A stretch of 64,000 nucleotides of DNA from Gilvimarinus gilvus. GTDB taxonomy: Bacteria > Pseudomonadota > Gammaproteobacteria > Pseudomonadales > Cellvibrionaceae. The notes beneath the pieces are model-generated. The model saw only the letters and a program-made list of their open reading frames with translations. It did no database searches and was not told the origin of the DNA. Position 1 is the first letter of the stretch, and each line of letters opens with the position of its first letter. Shown in pieces: positions 7,822 to 17,245 of this stretch. The position numbers and the translations under genes were made by a program. The DNA is taken from contig NZ_JAULRU010000256.1 in the NCBI RefSeq assembly GCF_030518155.1, positions 19,429 to 83,428 of the forward strand, in the 5' to 3' direction.

Positions 7822-10623
7822 TTATGCGTAATGGCGGGTTTCGCCGGCACCATCGATGTTATCAACGCAGCGCTGACAAATCGTCGGATGCGCCGCCACC
7901 GCACCCACATCAGCGCGGTGGTGCCAGCAGCGCTCGCACTTGGCGTGTTCTGACTTAGCCAGCCCAACTTTCAAGCCTGAAACCTCGGTCGCTACAGCGC
8001 TGGCCGGCGCATCGGCAATATCCGCAAGAGCCGCCGTGGAGCTGATTAAAATAAAGCGCAGCTCATCCGCCACTTTACTCAATACCGACTTTAAATTGTC
8101 ATCGCAGTAAAGCGTTAGTTCGGCGGTGAGGGATGCACCCAGCGCGCCTTCGCCACGAGCCGTTTCCATGACGCGGTTTACGGCAGTTTTCACTTGCGCC
8201 ACCTGCTGCCAGAAAGCATCACCGAACTCGTCGTCGGCCATAGCCGGCAGCTCGTACCACTCGGCAATAAAAACGTTGCCATCCCGGTCGCCCGGTACCT
8301 GCTGCCACATTTCATCTGCGGTAAAGCTCAAAATCGGGGCAATCCAGCGCACCAGCGCTTCCGATAAGTAATACAGCGCCGTTTGCGCAGACAAACGCGG
8401 GCGCGAATCGGCCTTGGTGGTGTACTGGCGATCTTTAATAATATCCAGATAAAAACCGCCCAGCTCTACCACACAAAAGTTGTGCAACTTCTGATAAATT
8501 TGGTGCAATTGAAAATTGTCGTAGGCGCTGATAATTTCTTGCTGCAACGCCTCGGCACGGCGCACAATCCAGCGGTCCAGCGCCATCATGTTATCACTAG
8601 TGACAATATCAGTGGCCGGATCAAAGCCGTTGAGGTTGGCCAACATAAAGCGCGCCGTGTTGCGAATTCTGCGGTAAGAATCTGCAGTACGTTTTAGAAT
8701 TTCATCGCTCACGCTCATCTCTGAGCTGAAGTCGGTCGCCGCTACCCACAGGCGCAGCACGTCGGCGCCCAACTCGTTCACCACTTTTTGTGGCGAGACG
8801 GTATTGCCAATGGACTTTGACATTTTGCGACCTTCGGCATCCACGGTAAAACCGTGCGTCAATACCGTTTTATAGGGCGCAGTGCCGTTCATGGCCATGG
8901 CAGTTTTCAATGACGACTGAAACCAACCGCGGTGCTGATCCGACCCTTCAAGGTACAAGTCGGCGGGGTAACGCAAACCTTCGCGCTGCTCCAGCACCGC
9001 GTAGTGGGTCACGCCCGAGTCAAACCATACATCCAGTGTATCGGTGACTTTTTGGTATTGATCCGCATCATCCCCCAACAAGGGCGCGGCATCCAGTTCG
9101 TACCAGGCATCCATACCTTCGGCCTCTACCGCCTTAGCCACTTGCTCAATTAGCGCTGGCGTATCGGGGTGCAAATCACCGGTTTCTTTGTGCACAAAGA
9201 ACGCAATAGGAACGCCCCAGGTACGCTGGCGAGAAATACACCAATCCGGGCTGGACTCAAGCATGGAGTCGATACGGGCGCGCCCCCAATTGGGCACCCA
9301 ATGAACACTTTCGACCGCCTCGGCAACCTGGCCGCGCAAATCATTTTTACTCATGCTTACAAACCACTGCGGCGTAGCACGGAAAATCAATGGCGTTTTG
9401 GTGCGCCAGCAATGGGGAAAGCTGTGGGTGATTTTACCTTCGCAAAACAACGCTTGTTTTTCTTGCAGTAAATCGACAACTTTTTGGTCCACTTTGTAGA
9501 CGTGATCTCCGGCAAATACCGGCACATGATCGCGGTACAGGCCATTATCATCGATATAGTTAAGCGTTTCTATGTCGTACTTCTGGCCGACAATAAAGTC
9601 GTCCATGCCGTGATCGGGCGCGGTATGAACGCAGCCGGTACCAGCATCAAGGGTCACGTGATCACCTAATAAAACGGGCACCTGACGATCGTAAAACGGA
9701 TGCTGCAACACCATGCCCTCAAGGGCTTTACCCGCAACTGTTCCTACCACCTTGTAATCGGCGATATCAGCGCGCGCCATTACAGACTCCAGCAAACCTT
9801 CGGCGATCACTAAGCGCTCATCGCCCACTTGTACGGCAACGTAATCCAGCTCGGGGTTCACGCTCACCGCCTGATTGGCGGGAAGAGTCCAGGGCGTCGT
9901 GGTCCAGATAACAACCGAAAGCTCACCCTCACCCTGCAATTCGCTAAAGGCGCCAGCGGCCTTAGATTGGTCGGCAAAGGCAAACTTAACGTCGATGCTA
10001 AACGAGGTTTTATCCTGGTACTCAACTTCGGCTTCAGCCAACGCCGAGCCCCCCACTACTGACCAGTAAACGGGTTTGAAGCCTCGCTGCAGGTGGCCAT
10101 TTTCTACGATTTTGCCGAGCGCGCGAATAATGTCCGCCTCGAACTTGAAATCCATGGTGAGGTAAGGGTTGTTCCACTCCCCCAATACACCGAGCCGGAC
10201 AAAATCTTTTTTCTGACCATCAACCTGGCGCGCGGCATAGGCGCGACACTTTTCACGAAAGGCTTTGACGTCGAGCTTGACGCCGGCCTTGCCGTGTTTT
10301 TTCTCAACATTATGCTCAATCGGCAGGCCGTGACAGTCCCAACCGGGAACATAAGGCGCATCAAAACCGCTTAGGGTTTTGCTTTTAACAATGATGTCCT
10401 TGAGGACCTTATTAACCGCATGACCAATATGAATATCGCCGTTGGCGTAGGGAGGGCCGTCATGCAGAATATAGGTATCGCGGCCTTTACGGGCGTTGCG
10501 AATTTCCTGATACAGCCCCGCCTTATCCCAGGCCTTTAACATCTGGGGTTCGCGCTGCGCCAAATTTGCCTTCATGGCAAAGGGCGTGTGAGGCAAATTC
10601 AAGGTCGATTTATAGTCACTCAT
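7822..10623 (-). CDS. ileS: IleS, isoleucyl-tRNA synthetase
   Basis: 933 residues, class Ia synthetase charging tRNA-Ile. It has the HIGH motif at residues 65-68, KMSKS at 600-604, an editing (CP1) domain between them containing [12 protein letters not shown], and a C-terminal Cys4 zinc site (CERCWHH ... CQRCVDN). Length and motifs match the bacterial type I enzyme. The ATG at 10623 is 15 bp after the ribF stop, and lspA follows after 10 bp. Confidence 0.98.
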   Translation of the reverse strand: MSDYKSTLNLPHTPFAMKANLAQREPQMLKAWDKAGLYQEIRNARKGRDTYILHDGPPYANGDIHIGHAVNKVLKDIIVKSKTLSGFDAPYVPGWDCHGLPIEHNVEKKHGKAGVKLDVKAFREKCRAYAARQVDGQKKDFVRLGVLGEWNNPYLTMDFKFEADIIRALGKIVENGHLQRGFKPVYWSVVGGSALAEAEVEYQDKTSFSIDVKFAFADQSKAAGAFSELQGEGELSVVIWTTTPWTLPANQAVSVNPELDYVAVQVGDERLVIAEGLLESVMARADIADYKVVGTVAGKALEGMVLQHPFYDRQVPVLLGDHVTLDAGTGCVHTAPDHGMDDFIVGQKYDIETLNYIDDNGLYRDHVPVFAGDHVYKVDQKVVDLLQEKQALFCEGKITHSFPHCWRTKTPLIFRATPQWFVSMSKNDLRGQVAEAVESVHWVPNWGRARIDSMLESSPDWCISRQRTWGVPIAFFVHKETGDLHPDTPALIEQVAKAVEAEGMDAWYELDAAPLLGDDADQYQKVTDTLDVWFDSGVTHYAVLEQREGLRYPADLYLEGSDQHRGWFQSSLKTAMAMNGTAPYKTVLTHGFTVDAEGRKMSKSIGNTVSPQKVVNELGADVLRLWVAATDFSSEMSVSDEILKRTADSYRRIRNTARFMLANLNGFDPATDIVTSDNMMALDRWIVRRAEALQQEIISAYDNFQLHQIYQKLHNFCVVELGGFYLDIIKDRQYTTKADSRPRLSAQTALYYLSEALVRWIAPILSFTADEMWQQVPGDRDGNVFIAEWYELPAMADDEFGDAFWQQVAQVKTAVNRVMETARGEGALGASLTAELTLYCDDNLKSVLSKVADELRFILISSTAALADIADAPASAVATEVSGLKVGLAKSEHAKCERCWHHRADVGAVAAHPTICQRCVDNIDGAGETRHYA

Positions 10624-10638
10624 GGTCGTTAGTCTTAC

Positions 10639-11583
10639 CTAATCGGTGTTAATGTCGACGCCGGCAATAAACGCCCGCCCCCGATGAATATCGTCTTGTA
10701 ACTGTGCTTTTAACGCATCGAGAGATGCAAACTTGTGCTCATCACGCAACTTTGCGTGAAAACGTATTATCACTGCAACGCCATAAATATCGCGCTCAAA
10801 GTCAAACAGATGGACCTCAAGCAAAGGCTCCGGTTCACCCCCCACGGTAGGCTTAATGCCCACGTTGGCGACACCTGCGAACGTCTCGCCGGCGATGTCG
10901 GCGCTGATCACAAACACCCCGGATAACGGTGAGCAGTAGCGCTGCAGGCGTATATTGGCTGTAGGCACGCCGATCTCCCGGCCGAGCTTTCTACCATGGC
11001 CCACTCTTCCGGCTATACAGAACGGCTGCCCTAAACAGGCTTCAGCTTTGACAAAATCACCACTGGCCAGCAGCTCGCGTATGCGGGTGCTGCTAATACG
11101 CTCCGGCCCCATCATAAGCGTGCAGGTATCGGTGACGGAAAAACCCTGCTCAAGGCCCATCGCTTGCAGCAGCCGGAAATCCCCGGCGCGGTCACAGCCA
11201 AAGCGAAAGTCATCGCCGACAACTAAGTGCTGAATGCCCAACCCATCTACCAAGATACGATTGACAAACTGTTCGGCGGTTAAACTGCGCAAATCTTCGT
11301 TAAAGTTCAGGCACAATACCCGCTCAACACCCGCAGCCGCCAACGCCTGAAGCTTTTCGCGCAACCGCATTAAACGCGCCGGCGCTTTATCACGCGCGAA
11401 ATACTCGTGCGGCTGGGGCTCAAACAGGATCACCACCGATGGCAAACCCATGTCGCGGGCGGCGTCGTCAAGCTGGCGCAATATGGCCTGATGCCCTAGG
11501 TGCACACCATCAAAGGTACCAATGGTTGCTACCGAACCTCGATGATCGGGTCGCAGATTATGTAAACCGCGTATTAATTGCAC
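10639..11583 (-). CDS. ribF: RibF, bifunctional riboflavin kinase / FAD synthetase
   Basis: 314 residues. The N-terminal FAD synthetase (nucleotidyltransferase) domain has IGTFDGVHLGHQ (about residues 21-32) and GPERISSTRIRELL (about 156-169). The C-terminal riboflavin kinase domain has GRVGHGRKLGREIGVPTANI (about 193-212), GVFV, GVANVGIKPT and LEVHLFDF. It makes FMN and FAD from riboflavin in the cytoplasm. The murJ-ribF-ileS order is conserved in gammaproteobacteria; 123 bp without a gene separate it from murJ. Confidence 0.97.
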   Translation of the reverse strand: MQLIRGLHNLRPDHRGSVATIGTFDGVHLGHQAILRQLDDAARDMGLPSVVILFEPQPHEYFARDKAPARLMRLREKLQALAAAGVERVLCLNFNEDLRSLTAEQFVNRILVDGLGIQHLVVGDDFRFGCDRAGDFRLLQAMGLEQGFSVTDTCTLMMGPERISSTRIRELLASGDFVKAEACLGQPFCIAGRVGHGRKLGREIGVPTANIRLQRYCSPLSGVFVISADIAGETFAGVANVGIKPTVGGEPEPLLEVHLFDFERDIYGVAVIIRFHAKLRDEHKFASLDALKAQLQDDIHRGRAFIAGVDINTD

Positions 11584-11706
11584 TCAGGTGTCGTAACTCA
11601 TTTGTTCGTCCTCTGCGGCCGCCAAAGCTGCCGATCCCGGCGCGAGAGTATACAGCACAGGCAGGTTGTACGCGAGACAGGCAGCGGCTTTGCTGTGCTT
11701 TTCAGA

Positions 11707-13323
11707 CTAAAAAGAAGCCTGACGGAAATCTCGCGGACGCAGGCCTGTGGCCAGTAGGGTAAAGCCGTAAACCGCGGCCCCGGCAAGGCACAGTGCCGCG
11801 AGACGCCAAACCCGCGCAAGCGCGCTCCAGTCGCCCCACTGTGGCCACACACTAAGCCCCCAAAGCAGCAGTGCCGCCATGGCAATATTGGCTGTCAACA
11901 CCCGCACCAAAAACGGCGACCAACCCGGGGCCCTGATGTATACGCCCCTCTTTTGCAAGCCGTGATAAAGCAGCGCCACATTGATGTAAGCGGCCAGACT
12001 CGTCGCCAGCGCTAGGCCCACAAAGCCCAGCTGATAATAGCTGTGAAGCGGCAGCACAAACACAAGGTTGAGAAGCATATTGGCCGCCATGGCAACAACA
12101 CCAATTCGCACCGGTGTTTTCATATCCTGGCGCGCATAGAACCCAGGCGCCAATACCTTAATCAACATGAAGGCCATCAGGCCCAGCGCGTACGCTCGCA
12201 AACTCATGCTCGCCATCAAGGTATCACGCGGCGTCATCTCACCGTACTGGAATAATGTGGTCAAAATGGGCTCCGCCATAATAACCAAGGCGACAACGGC
12301 AGGCGCGGCAATCAAGACCACGATGCGAATGGCCCAATCCAGCGTGCGCGAGAAAGCTTCGGGGTTACTGGCACTGTACTGGCGCGACAGATTGGGCAAT
12401 ATAACCGTGGCAATCGCCACCGCAAAAACCCCCAAAGGCAAATCGGCCAAGCGCTCCGAGTAGTACAACCAAGAGGGGCTGCCATCGGGTAACAGCGAGG
12501 CGATAATGGTATCCAGCATTAAATTTATCTGGCTGACCGAAACGCCAAACAGCGCCGGCACCATCAGAGCAAGAATGCGCTTTACCCCGGGGTCTTGCCA
12601 ATCCAATTTAGGCACCGGGGTAATATTCAGAGGCTTGAGAAACGGCAGCTGAAACAGAAACTGCAGCACACCCGCAGCAAGTACCCCCCAGGCCAACCCC
12701 ATGGCTGGCGCTTCAAACATAGGCGAAATGATAAGAGCGGCGGCAATTAGGGTGATATTCAACAGCACCGGCGTAAAAGCAGGTATTGCGAAACGGTCGT
12801 AACTGTTGAGGATAGCGCCGACAAATCCGCTGAGCGAAATCAACATCAAATAGGGGAAGGTGATGCGAATCATGTCTGTAGCCAGAGCGAACTTCTCCGG
12901 GCTATCTACCCGAAAACCCGGTGCGAATACCGTCGCTACCAAAGGAGCACCTGCAACCGCCAAGGCAGTCACAACCAGCAATACCAAACCCAAAGCACCA
13001 GCAACACGATCTACCAGCGCCTGCACGGCGGCGTGCGGGCCTTTTTGCCGGTACTCAGACAACACCGGTACAAACGCCTGCGCAAAGGCGCCCTCTGCGA
13101 AAAGCCGGCGCATAAAGTTAGGGATTTTAAAGGCCACGATAAACACGTCGGCGCCGCCACCGGCCCCGATGGTGTGAGCAAATACCACGTCGCGTAGTAA
13201 ACCCAACACGCGCGAGGCCATGGTCATCACCCCTACTTTGGAGCTGGATCTCAGCAAGCCGGGCTTAGGTTTAACGGGGGCTGTCGACACGTTTCGTCCT
13301 GCACTGATAGTTGGTAGCGCCAT
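11707..13323 (-). CDS. murJ: MurJ, lipid II flippase
   Basis: 538 residues with about 14 membrane segments, MOP/MVF superfamily. It flips lipid II across the inner membrane for peptidoglycan synthesis. The MurJ signature is visible: SRVLGLLRDVVFAHTIGAGGGADVFIVAFKIPNFMRRLFAEGAFAQAFVPVL, including RRLFAEGAF. The protein has about 28 residues before the first conserved segment, slightly longer than usual. The ATG at 13329-13320 region could be M1 or M33; I kept the first. The rpsT gene often found divergent to murJ is absent, replaced by an iron-uptake operon. Confidence 0.96.
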   Translation of the reverse strand: MALPTISAGRNVSTAPVKPKPGLLRSSSKVGVMTMASRVLGLLRDVVFAHTIGAGGGADVFIVAFKIPNFMRRLFAEGAFAQAFVPVLSEYRQKGPHAAVQALVDRVAGALGLVLLVVTALAVAGAPLVATVFAPGFRVDSPEKFALATDMIRITFPYLMLISLSGFVGAILNSYDRFAIPAFTPVLLNITLIAAALIISPMFEAPAMGLAWGVLAAGVLQFLFQLPFLKPLNITPVPKLDWQDPGVKRILALMVPALFGVSVSQINLMLDTIIASLLPDGSPSWLYYSERLADLPLGVFAVAIATVILPNLSRQYSASNPEAFSRTLDWAIRIVVLIAAPAVVALVIMAEPILTTLFQYGEMTPRDTLMASMSLRAYALGLMAFMLIKVLAPGFYARQDMKTPVRIGVVAMAANMLLNLVFVLPLHSYYQLGFVGLALATSLAAYINVALLYHGLQKRGVYIRAPGWSPFLVRVLTANIAMAALLLWGLSVWPQWGDWSALARVWRLAALCLAGAAVYGFTLLATGLRPRDFRQASF

Positions 13324-13363
13324 TATCCATACCCCACCACCTCTTGAACAGCGTCAACTTTAC

Positions 13364-13393
13364 TTGCAAATACAAATGATAATACTTATCATT
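13364..13393 (+). promoter_or_regulatory. Fur box overlapping a sigma-70 promoter of the TonB receptor gene
   Basis: The 19-bp near-perfect palindrome AATGATAATACTTATCATT (13375-13393) matches the GATAATGATAATCATTATC-type Fur consensus. It covers the -10 (TATCAT, 13387-13392) of a promoter whose -35 is TTGCAA at 13364-13369 with a 17-base spacer. It lies 24 bp before the receptor ATG. Iron-loaded Fur would block this promoter. Confidence 0.85.
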
Positions 13394-13416
13394 ACTATCA
13401 AATTACAGGAGGACAC

Positions 13417-15549
13417 ATGACCCCCCCCAAACGAATGACTCTGGCTTTGGCCGTCACTATCGCTCTACCCCATGCAACACTTGCCGACTCTAAGGCGGAC
13501 ACCAAGGCCGATCAAAGGGTAGAAACCATGCTGGTGACCGGCCGCGCGCAATCGCTCTATCGTGTCGATGAAACGTCTGTATCCACCCGCATTAACGCCG
13601 ACCTGACTCGTATACCTGCATCGGTTCAGATCATTAACGCCGACCTTATTGAGGATCAAGGAGCTCGCGATGCCCGCGACTTATACCGCGCCATCAGTGG
13701 CGTCAGTGTCTTTAGTTATTCGGGCGTGACCTTTCGCGGCTTTCGCCAGGACGAGGTGCTTTACGACGGTCTGCGCGGCGACCCATACGCGGGCTTCACT
13801 GTCCCGCGCCTATTTGGCGTCGATCAGGTAGAGGTTCTGAAAGGCCCCAGTGGCGCTCTTTATGGCGCAGGCGCCCCCGGCGGACTCATCAACTACGCTA
13901 CCAGTCAGGCCACACTCGAAAACTATGGACGCGCGCAACTGGTCGCCGGTAATTTTGATTTAACCGGCGTGAACGTAGCCGCCACCGGTCAAATAGGCGA
14001 TTCGGATTTTGGCTATCGCGTGGCCATGCTCAAAGAAACCGAACAACCGTTTCGCGAGCACAGCTCCAACGACAATGATCAGGGTGATTTGGGCTTTATC
14101 TGGCTGCCCTCTGACAAAACCAGCATCAAGGTAAAGTACTCCTTTGTTGACCAAACACTGGGCGCAAACCGACTACGAGGCGTGCCGGCCGACGAAGACG
14201 GCAACTTTCTGGTAGCGCCAAGCTGGAACCACAATGAGCCCACCGACTTTCTCACCTTGCGCGCAAACTCGGTTTACTCTCGAATCGAACATAGCTTTTC
14301 CGATGGTATTCGTCTTGATGTCGCAATGCGCTATTACGACAATCAGGAAAAACAAAACTACCATGAACCACGCGGCCTTTATGATTCCAACGGCGACGGT
14401 GTGGACGATATGATGGCGCGCCAATTCCGCGATCAGATTCGCAATAGTGAAGGCACCAGTGCTTACGCCAACTTGGTGTTTGAGTTTGCCACCGGCAGTA
14501 TCGAGCATCAGCTACTAACAGGGCTTGAATACTACAACGAAGACAGTGACTTCAAGGCCAAGCGGGGCAGCCCAATTGAATCCGGCGGTGTTGTGCCACC
14601 GTTAAGCCTGTACGACCCACTGTATGGCCAAACCTCGCGCGCGCAATACGGTTTAGACCTGCGTGGCTGGGAGAGCGATACCACCTCAAGCCTCACGCAA
14701 TCGGGCCTCTACATTCAGGACTTGGTTCGCGTCTCCGAGCGCTTCGACATACTCGCCAGCCTTCGCTTCAATGATTTTGAAAGTGACAGTAACGGCGTAA
14801 CCGACAGCGACTCTGCTACTACCTATCGCTTAGGTGGCGTGTATCACATCACTGAGAATCTAAACACTTACCTCAGTTACAGCGAAGGTTTTGAACCACA
14901 GTCGGCCGCAAACCAAGACACCGACAAAGGCGGGCCATTCGCGCCAGAAGAAAGCGAAAATATGGAGCTGGGCGCAAAACTCAACCTGTGGGACGGGCGT
15001 GCACGCCTTAATCTGGCGATTTATGAAACTGAAAAACGCAATGTACTACAAGGCAACCCCGAGGGCGATGTAGACGGCGATGGCGTCGATGACTTAGTAG
15101 CTATCGGCAAAGTGCGCAGCCGTGGTTTTGAGTTCGACCTCAGTGCTGACTTGCAGCCGCTGTGGACCATGACTTTAAACTATGGCTACAACCGCACCCG
15201 CGTACTGGAGGCGACCACAGGCATTACCAACGCCACTGGTGACAAGTTTGCCAACACGCCTGAACATCAAATCGGTCTCTGGACCCGCTACGATTTTCCC
15301 TCCATTAGCTCGGCGATTGCTTTCGGGGCAGATTACAAATCGGATCAAATCAGCATTCAAGGTGATTATGTGAAGCCTTACACCACTTTCGACGCCAGCT
15401 GGCAAAGCGAATGGGACTTGTGGAAGCTACAACTCAACGTAAGCAATTTGTTCAATAAGGAATACGCAGAGAGCGGGTTTATTCATCGCACTGGCCACTT
15501 TCCCGGCGAGCCTCGCCGCGTTGTCGCCACCCTAAGCCGCACGTTCTAA
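13417..15549 (+). CDS. TonB-dependent siderophore receptor
   Basis: 710 residues, outer membrane. Signal peptide MTPPKRMTLALAVTIALPHATLA. The plug domain (about 45-160) carries VETMLVTGRA, PASVQIINADLIEDQGARDARDLYRAISGV, RGFRQDEVLYDGLR and VEVLKGPSGALYGAGAPGGLINY, the pattern of ferri-siderophore receptors of the FhuA/FpvA/FoxA group. The 22-strand barrel follows, ending in Phe as outer membrane proteins do. There is no N-terminal signalling domain, so it should not control its own sigma factor. It starts behind AGGAGG and the Fur box, with a PepSY protein 10 bp downstream. The substrate cannot be named from sequence. Confidence 0.93.
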   Translation: MTPPKRMTLALAVTIALPHATLADSKADTKADQRVETMLVTGRAQSLYRVDETSVSTRINADLTRIPASVQIINADLIEDQGARDARDLYRAISGVSVFSYSGVTFRGFRQDEVLYDGLRGDPYAGFTVPRLFGVDQVEVLKGPSGALYGAGAPGGLINYATSQATLENYGRAQLVAGNFDLTGVNVAATGQIGDSDFGYRVAMLKETEQPFREHSSNDNDQGDLGFIWLPSDKTSIKVKYSFVDQTLGANRLRGVPADEDGNFLVAPSWNHNEPTDFLTLRANSVYSRIEHSFSDGIRLDVAMRYYDNQEKQNYHEPRGLYDSNGDGVDDMMARQFRDQIRNSEGTSAYANLVFEFATGSIEHQLLTGLEYYNEDSDFKAKRGSPIESGGVVPPLSLYDPLYGQTSRAQYGLDLRGWESDTTSSLTQSGLYIQDLVRVSERFDILASLRFNDFESDSNGVTDSDSATTYRLGGVYHITENLNTYLSYSEGFEPQSAANQDTDKGGPFAPEESENMELGAKLNLWDGRARLNLAIYETEKRNVLQGNPEGDVDGDGVDDLVAIGKVRSRGFEFDLSADLQPLWTMTLNYGYNRTRVLEATTGITNATGDKFANTPEHQIGLWTRYDFPSISSAIAFGADYKSDQISIQGDYVKPYTTFDASWQSEWDLWKLQLNVSNLFNKEYAESGFIHRTGHFPGEPRRVVATLSRTF

Positions 15550-15559
15550 GTTACATTCT

Positions 15560-16738
15560 GTGCGCCAACCTGGGAAAACAATAACTCGACAGCAATGGTT
15601 TCGCCTGCACAGTTTTGCCGGCGCGAGTTTCGCCTTGCTGCTGTTTTTTGTTTCGCTAACCGGCACTTTAGCGGTATTCGCCTATGAAATTGATTGGTTG
15701 ATTACACCCGAGCTGCGCGTCAGTGCCGAAGGCCGGGCTCCACTGCCCGCAGGCACGTTGTTGGCAGCCGCGCACTCGGCCGCTAAAGATGGGCAGGTAA
15801 GCTCGCTTCGGTTGCTACCTCCGTTTATGGCCAGTGAAGCCATTTTGCGAACGGCCAGTGGCGAGCTAAACCGAATTTACATCGACCCCTATACCGCTAA
15901 AGTTATAGCGATACAGCCATGGTTTAACGCCCACCGATTTTTACGTCAAACCCATCGCCATCTCATGTTGCCACTCAAGTGGGGCCTAACCATAGTGTGC
16001 TTGCTCAGCCTTCCACTATTGCTTTCACTTGCCTCCGCATTTCCGATATACAAAAAGTGGTGGCAGGGCTTCGCTAAGCGGCCCAAACCTAACACTCCAC
16101 CAAGGCGCTGGTGGGGCGACCTGCACCGACTCATTGGCTTATGGTGCGTGCCTTTCATTGCACTTATAGCCATTACCGGGCTGTGGTACCTCATCGAACG
16201 CTGGGGTGGCGCCGCACCTTCTGCCACCAAACCATTGGCTGATTTGGCGACCCTCAACCAGCCCCACAATGCCGTCAAACTAAATGCCGCCATTGACCAA
16301 GCACTAAACAATTGGCCCGACTTTGTATTGAAGGGCATAATTGTGCAGCCCAACAAGCCATTACTACTGCAAGGGCAAGCGAGCGCCTGGCTGGTGCGCG
16401 ACCGGGCCAACACTTTGGCTGTGGATGCCAACACCGCAACCACGTTAACGAAGCGGCAAGGCGAGTCGCTCACGGTCCACCAGCGCATAGCTGAAATGGC
16501 AGACCCTCTACACTTTGGCACCTTTGCCGGCTACTTGACAAAATTTATCTGGTTTTTATTTGGCGCCATGATGACGGCCCTATGCGCCAGCGGGTTTTGG
16601 CTCTGCGCCCTCAGACTCGGCACACGCCGCAGCGGGCCAAAATTGGGTAAGGCCTGGCAACACATGGGCTGGAGCCGCTGGCCACAAATGGGATTAGTGG
16701 CCGCCAGCCTCGCACTTGCCCTAATGGCCATATTCTGA
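15560..16738 (+). CDS. PepSY-associated TM helix protein (iron-uptake type, PiuB/FegB-like)
   Basis: 392 residues, GTG start. Membrane segments lie at about 20-45, 145-170, 195-220 and 330-355, with a further one at the C-terminus, around periplasmic PepSY-type regions. The RLHSFAGASFALLLFFVSLTGTLAVFAYEID opening and HRFLRQTHRHLMLP (about 130-143, several His) are typical of this family, linked in many proteobacteria to siderophore receptors and thought to reduce ferric siderophores at the inner membrane. It lies 10 bp after the receptor and is co-transcribed under the same Fur box. The reductase role is family-based inference. Confidence 0.85.
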   Translation: MRQPGKTITRQQWFRLHSFAGASFALLLFFVSLTGTLAVFAYEIDWLITPELRVSAEGRAPLPAGTLLAAAHSAAKDGQVSSLRLLPPFMASEAILRTASGELNRIYIDPYTAKVIAIQPWFNAHRFLRQTHRHLMLPLKWGLTIVCLLSLPLLLSLASAFPIYKKWWQGFAKRPKPNTPPRRWWGDLHRLIGLWCVPFIALIAITGLWYLIERWGGAAPSATKPLADLATLNQPHNAVKLNAAIDQALNNWPDFVLKGIIVQPNKPLLLQGQASAWLVRDRANTLAVDANTATTLTKRQGESLTVHQRIAEMADPLHFGTFAGYLTKFIWFLFGAMMTALCASGFWLCALRLGTRRSGPKLGKAWQHMGWSRWPQMGLVAASLALALMAIF

Positions 16739-16750
16739 ATAATTTTCTGG

Positions 16751-16793
16751 TTGACACATACGCCCACAACAGATACTGTACATTTAAACAGTA
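16751..16793 (+). promoter_or_regulatory. LexA box overlapping the yebG promoter
   Basis: TACTGTACATTTAAACAGTA (16774-16793) is a perfect CTGT-N8-ACAG LexA site. A -35 hexamer TTGACA at 16751-16756 sits 17 bases before TACTGT at 16774-16779, so LexA would cover the -10. It lies 18 bp before the yebG ATG. Confidence 0.9.
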
Positions 16794-16811
16794 TCGCAAT
16801 GGAGGTAAACC

Positions 16812-17090
16812 ATGGCTGTAGTTGCCGTCTGGAAATGTGACCGGGATGGAAAGATGTTTGATGATAAAAAAGCCGCTGAAGCTCACGACAAAATGCTGGA
16901 GTTGGCGGCCAATATTACCGATTTAATTGAAAATTCGGTTAAAGGCATTAGCGAGGAACACAGCGAAGCCATTGGCCTGCTGCTGGCAGGTAAGAGTGAA
17001 GTGCTGGCCAAAGCCTGTAAGGGCAAGCCCGAACTACTGCTCGAAGAGGCCAGTGACGACAGCGTTACTCCGCTTGTGGCCAATCAATAG
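16812..17090 (+). CDS. yebG: YebG, SOS-induced protein
   Basis: 92 residues. MAVVAVWKCDRDGKMFDDKKAAEAHDKMLELAANITDLI is the YebG N-terminus, the same pattern as E. coli YebG (MAVEVKYVVIREGEEKMSFTSKKEADAYDKML), followed by ISEEHSEAIGLLLAGKSEVL. YebG is a small DNA-damage-inducible protein of unclear function. The LexA box directly upstream shows SOS control here. GGAGG lies seven bases before the ATG, and a strong terminator follows, so it is a single-gene unit. Confidence 0.92.
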   Translation: MAVVAVWKCDRDGKMFDDKKAAEAHDKMLELAANITDLIENSVKGISEEHSEAIGLLLAGKSEVLAKACKGKPELLLEEASDDSVTPLVANQ

Positions 17091-17196
17091 TTTACCCGCT
17101 GGATTCACCCCTGCGCCGGACGGCACCACCACGCCGTCACTCCACACGGCGCTCGCGGTGGTGCACCGCTTCCACAACGCATCACCGCTGCTTTTA

Positions 17197-17231
17197 CCGC
17201 CGCACTCCCCTCAACGGTGCGGCGGCTTTTT
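17197..17231 (+). terminator. Rho-independent terminator after yebG
   Basis: Perfect 9-bp stem CCGCCGCAC / GTGCGGCGG (17197-17205 and 17217-17225) with an 11-base loop, then CTTTTT. It could serve yebG. Confidence 0.88.
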
Positions 17232-17245
17232 AGTATTAGGGAACC

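Noticed and set aside
7812..7967. Longer N-terminus for LspA
   Set aside because: The extra 52 residues lie inside the ileS 3' end, carry no signal features, and the family starts at the ATG at 7811.
11598..11885. Small minus-strand frame near the murJ 3' end
   Set aside because: Mostly antisense frame of murJ with no family features or ribosome site.
17100..17196. Small RNA or peptide gene after yebG
   Set aside because: A GACGGC/GCCGTC palindrome is present but there is no promoter or coding frame; probably part of the yebG 3' region.
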